A stretch of 15,134 nt of DNA, from NCBI GenBank assembly GCA_029865665.1, contig JARXAV010000337.1, forward strand, positions 1 through 15,134, written 5' to 3'. Every line of letters starts with the position of its first letter. Position 1 is the first letter of the stretch. This document shows positions 12,882-15,134 of this stretch, in pieces. The DNA comes from Flectobacillus sp. (lineage in GTDB: Bacteria > Bacteroidota > Bacteroidia > Cytophagales > Spirosomataceae). The notes below the pieces were generated by a model. The model did not search any database, was not told the DNA's origin, and saw only the letters and a list, made by a program, of their open reading frames with translations. The position numbers and the translations under genes were made by a program.

Positions 12882-13805
12882 ATGCTTAAAAGAGCGACAT
12901 TACTGTTACTAGCTATGATACTAGTGATTGCCTGTAAAGAAAAAACCGTAGAAGCTGTTCCTAATGATAATTTTGACGGAGCTACTGATCAAGGCTTGAT
13001 TGAAAATACCGATATAGATGAGGCTTCTGGACTTGTGGCAAGTTTGAATAATAAAAATATGCTTTGGACGCATAACGACAGTGGCGATAAAAATAGAATC
13101 TTTTCGATTGATACTTTAGGAAAAGGGAAACGAGAGTTTTATTTAGAAGGAGCAGAAAATCGTGATTGGGAAGATATGGCAATAAGCTCTTTTGAAGATG
13201 GAGCGTATTTATATGTGGCTGATTTTGGAGATAATATCGCTCAGTATAGTGATTGTACTATTTATCGTTTCCTCGAACCTAAAATCAACAGTGCTACTCC
13301 TCAGAGTAATACCATCAAAAACGTTCAGAAAATAAGTTATCGTTATTCCGATGGAGCAAGAGATGCCGAGTGTTTACTGATTGACCATAAGACCAAGGAT
13401 ATTTATATTTTAACGAAACGAGAATTTAAGCAACGTTTGTATCGTTTGCCTTATCCACAGTCTTATACCCAAATGATGACGGCAGAGTTTGTGGAAGATG
13501 TATCCTTTTCAACCGCTATTAATACGTTGTTTTATATTACTGCTGGAGATGTTTCGCAGGATAATCAGGAACTATTGGTGAGAAACTATGGAACTATTTA
13601 TCATTGGCGAAGGGCTGCTAATGAGACCATTCCGATGATGTTGGCTCGTCCTGCTTCGTTACTTCCTTATAATTATAACTCTACTAAGGAGCCTCAAGGA
13701 GAAGGAATCTGCTTTGCTAAAAATGGCTTAGGTTATTATACCATTGGCGAAACAAGCGATGCGTTAGTTCCTGTGCATTTGTATTGGTATGCTAGGCAGA
13801 AATAA
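12882..13805 (+). CDS. Lipoprotein with predicted beta-propeller fold, function unknown
   Basis: A 307-residue protein with a lipoprotein signal peptide: hydrophobic core at about 6-16 and lipobox VIAC with Cys18, so it is lipid-anchored outside the cytoplasm. The mature part starts with an acidic linker. Repeating patterns then appear, such as EASGLVASLNNKNMLWTHND (47-66), NRIFSIDTLG (71-80), NRDWEDMAI (93-101), AYLYVADFGDN (108-118), DAECLLIDHKTKDIYILTK (161-179) and, near the end, QGEGICFAKNGLGYYTIGE. These short strand-turn-strand units, each ending in a statement about a stored value or display, are typical of beta-propellers, and NRDWEDMA resembles the motif in SdiA-regulated or esterase-like propellers. 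No catalytic residues can be assigned. It occupies the place where gldD sits in Flavobacterium but is not similar to it. No clear promoter was seen. Confidence 0.7.
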   Translation: MLKRATLLLLAMILVIACKEKTVEAVPNDNFDGATDQGLIENTDIDEASGLVASLNNKNMLWTHNDSGDKNRIFSIDTLGKGKREFYLEGAENRDWEDMAISSFEDGAYLYVADFGDNIAQYSDCTIYRFLEPKINSATPQSNTIKNVQKISYRYSDGARDAECLLIDHKTKDIYILTKREFKQRLYRLPYPQSYTQMMTAEFVEDVSFSTAINTLFYITAGDVSQDNQELLVRNYGTIYHWRRAANETIPMMLARPASLLPYNYNSTKEPQGEGICFAKNGLGYYTIGETSDALVPVHLYWYARQK

Positions 13806-13806
13806 G

Positions 13807-13845
13807 AAAGAGGGATGCGAACTTAAATCGCATCCCTCTTTTTTT
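13807..13845. terminator. Bidirectional terminator shared by convergent genes
   Basis: A perfect 14-bp stem (13807-13820 with 13828-13841) rich in GC (GAGGGATGCGA), with a 7-base loop and a T-run at 13839-13845. It starts 2 bases after the lipoprotein stop, and its T-run contains the last bases of the helicase stop codon on the minus strand, so the same hairpin forms at the end of both mRNAs. Confidence 0.9.
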
Positions 13846-15134
13846 ATTTCTCTAAAATTCTCAATTTGGCAAAACTCAATAAGAGAACCTTCTCTCCTAT
13901 TCCGCCTTCAAATAAGATTTTGGCTTTGCGGTCGCTTCCATTTACTTCTACTTCTTTCACTGCACCGAAGCCAAATTTCAAATGTTCCACTCGGTCACCA
14001 GCAACCAATACCGACGTGTCGCTCGGCTTAAAATCGCCAGATGGTGTGTGGTTCGTCGCTGCGGGTTTACTCGAAACCACAATCTTTTTATCTACAGGCG
14101 TTAAATTACTTGCAGGTGTTTTTTTAGTGGAATTTACAAAACTTGGGGCTGCTGTACTAGAGGTTTCTCTACGCACAAATCCTTGAGGAATGCGAGGTTC
14201 TTCCACTCGACGAATATTTTTTGCCAGTTGCAAATACATCGGATTAATATCATCTAAGAAACGGCTTGGTTCGCAAGGTTTTAAACGACCATACTGGTAA
14301 CGAGTTTCGGCATAAGACATCACTAAACGCTTTTCGGCACGAGTGATTGCTACGTAAAACAAACGACGTTCCTCCTCCAAATCTTGACGACTTTGAAGCA
14401 TCATTTGACTAGGGAATAAATCCTCCTCCATTCCCACGATATAGACATGGTTGAATTCCAAGCCCTTCGCTCCGTGGATGGTCATCATCGTAATACGGTC
14501 GTTGTCGCCATCGGGGTCATCTTGGTCGGCTGTCGTCAACAAGGACACCGACTGTAGGAAACTCGAAAGGGATTTATCTTCCGTTTCAGGACTATCGACA
14601 AACTGTTTGATGGAGTTTAATAATTCCTGTACGTTTTCGTAACGAGACAAGCCTTCTACCGTTTTGTCTTCGTGTAATTCCTTCAACAAACCTGATGTTT
14701 TAGCAACGTGAGCCGCAATTTCATAGGCATCTTTTTGTTGACTTTCTACCATCAATTTGAACGACTTGATTAAATCGGCAAAGCCTTCAATGGTATCTGC
14801 AAAACGTCCTGCCTGAAACTGACGAATATTCGCAACAATCTCCCAAATAGGTTCTTGACGTTCGGCAGCCGTTAATTCTAATTTAGCGATGGTCGTGTCT
14901 CCAATCCCTCTTTTGGGTAAATTAATAATCCGTTTGAAAGCTTCTGTATCTCGTTGGTTAATGATAAAACGTAAATATGCCAGAACATCCTTAATTTCAC
15001 GACGTTGGTAAAAAGAAAGCCCGCCAATAATTCGGTATTTCAAATTCAGTTTGCGTAAGGCTTCTTCAAAAGCACGAGACTGAGCATTGGTTCTATATAA
15101 AATGGCAAAATCCGTATTTCTGAGTCCGTTAGCC
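13844..15134 (-). CDS. uvrD: UvrD/PcrA-type DNA helicase, C-terminal part (5' end outside window)
   Basis: The C-terminal 429 residues of a superfamily 1A 3'-5' DNA helicase, used in nucleotide-excision and mismatch repair and in clearing proteins from DNA. The frame continues to the right edge; a TTG at 15041-15043 is not the start, because conserved helicase sequence lies upstream of it. In visible-residue numbering, motif IV FAILYRTNAQSR is at 9-20, motif V TIHGAKGLEF at 218-227 and motif VI FYVAITRAEKRL at 259-270. After these comes a low-complexity Ser/Thr/Pro linker, then a final small domain (about 378-429, GDRVEHLKFGFGAVKEVE...), the Tudor-like domain that in PcrA/UvrD contacts RNA polymerase. 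Motifs I-III lie outside the window. The gene is convergent with the lipoprotein gene and its stop codon sits in the shared terminator. Confidence 0.95.
   Translation of the reverse strand, partial: ANGLRNTDFAILYRTNAQSRAFEEALRKLNLKYRIIGGLSFYQRREIKDVLAYLRFIINQRDTEAFKRIINLPKRGIGDTTIAKLELTAAERQEPIWEIVANIRQFQAGRFADTIEGFADLIKSFKLMVESQQKDAYEIAAHVAKTSGLLKELHEDKTVEGLSRYENVQELLNSIKQFVDSPETEDKSLSSFLQSVSLLTTADQDDPDGDNDRITMMTIHGAKGLEFNHVYIVGMEEDLFPSQMMLQSRQDLEEERRLFYVAITRAEKRLVMSYAETRYQYGRLKPCEPSRFLDDINPMYLQLAKNIRRVEEPRIPQGFVRRETSSTAAPSFVNSTKKTPASNLTPVDKKIVVSSKPAATNHTPSGDFKPSDTSVLVAGDRVEHLKFGFGAVKEVEVNGSDRKAKILFEGGIGEKVLLLSFAKLRILEK

Overview
The window looks like chromosomal DNA from a member of the Bacteroidota, most likely the Cytophagales; genus is not resolvable by eye. 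The reasons are: AT-rich DNA; promoter-like TAnnTTTG (-7) elements instead of sigma70 boxes; almost no Shine-Dalgarno sequences; an eukaryote-like (type 2) isoleucyl-tRNA synthetase; ssb next to the gliding gene gldE; a zinc-finger-degenerate TraR/DksA protein; and an archaeal-type geranylgeranylglyceryl phosphate synthase, which is characteristic of this phylum. Apart from lineage-typical features the content is mostly housekeeping. I see no phage, transposon, CRISPR array or RNA gene.

Layout. Positions 1-1600 (+) hold the end of a c-type cytochrome and a secreted seven-bladed YVTN propeller, the usual companions of a PQQ-dependent alcohol dehydrogenase that would lie to the left. Positions 1654-5052 (-) hold ileS, convergent with the propeller gene and divergent from the next block. 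Positions 5238-8062 (+) hold a small lipoprotein, 5-formyltetrahydrofolate cyclo-ligase, an exported protein of unknown function and aspartate-semialdehyde dehydrogenase. Positions 8063-8465 form a 403-base gap with a strong terminator, a 12-bp perfect palindrome overlapping a well-formed Bacteroidota promoter, and a possible 24-codon ORF. Positions 8466-10530 (+) hold a TraR/DksA-like regulator, a holin-superfamily membrane protein, another small membrane protein and the GGGP synthase that overlaps it. Positions 10865-13805 (+) hold ssb, gldE and a lipoprotein of unknown function. Positions 13844-15134 (-) hold the C-terminal part of a UvrD/PcrA helicase that runs off the right edge.

Most transcription units are closed by long, near-perfect hairpins, several of them lying between convergent genes and probably acting on both strands. 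The points most worth a second look are the swapped GIHH signature in IleRS (linked to extreme mupirocin resistance), the palindrome/promoter/small-ORF module at 8217-8358, the translational coupling of an unknown membrane protein to GGGP synthase, the cysteine-poor DksA homologue, and gldE without gldD beside it.
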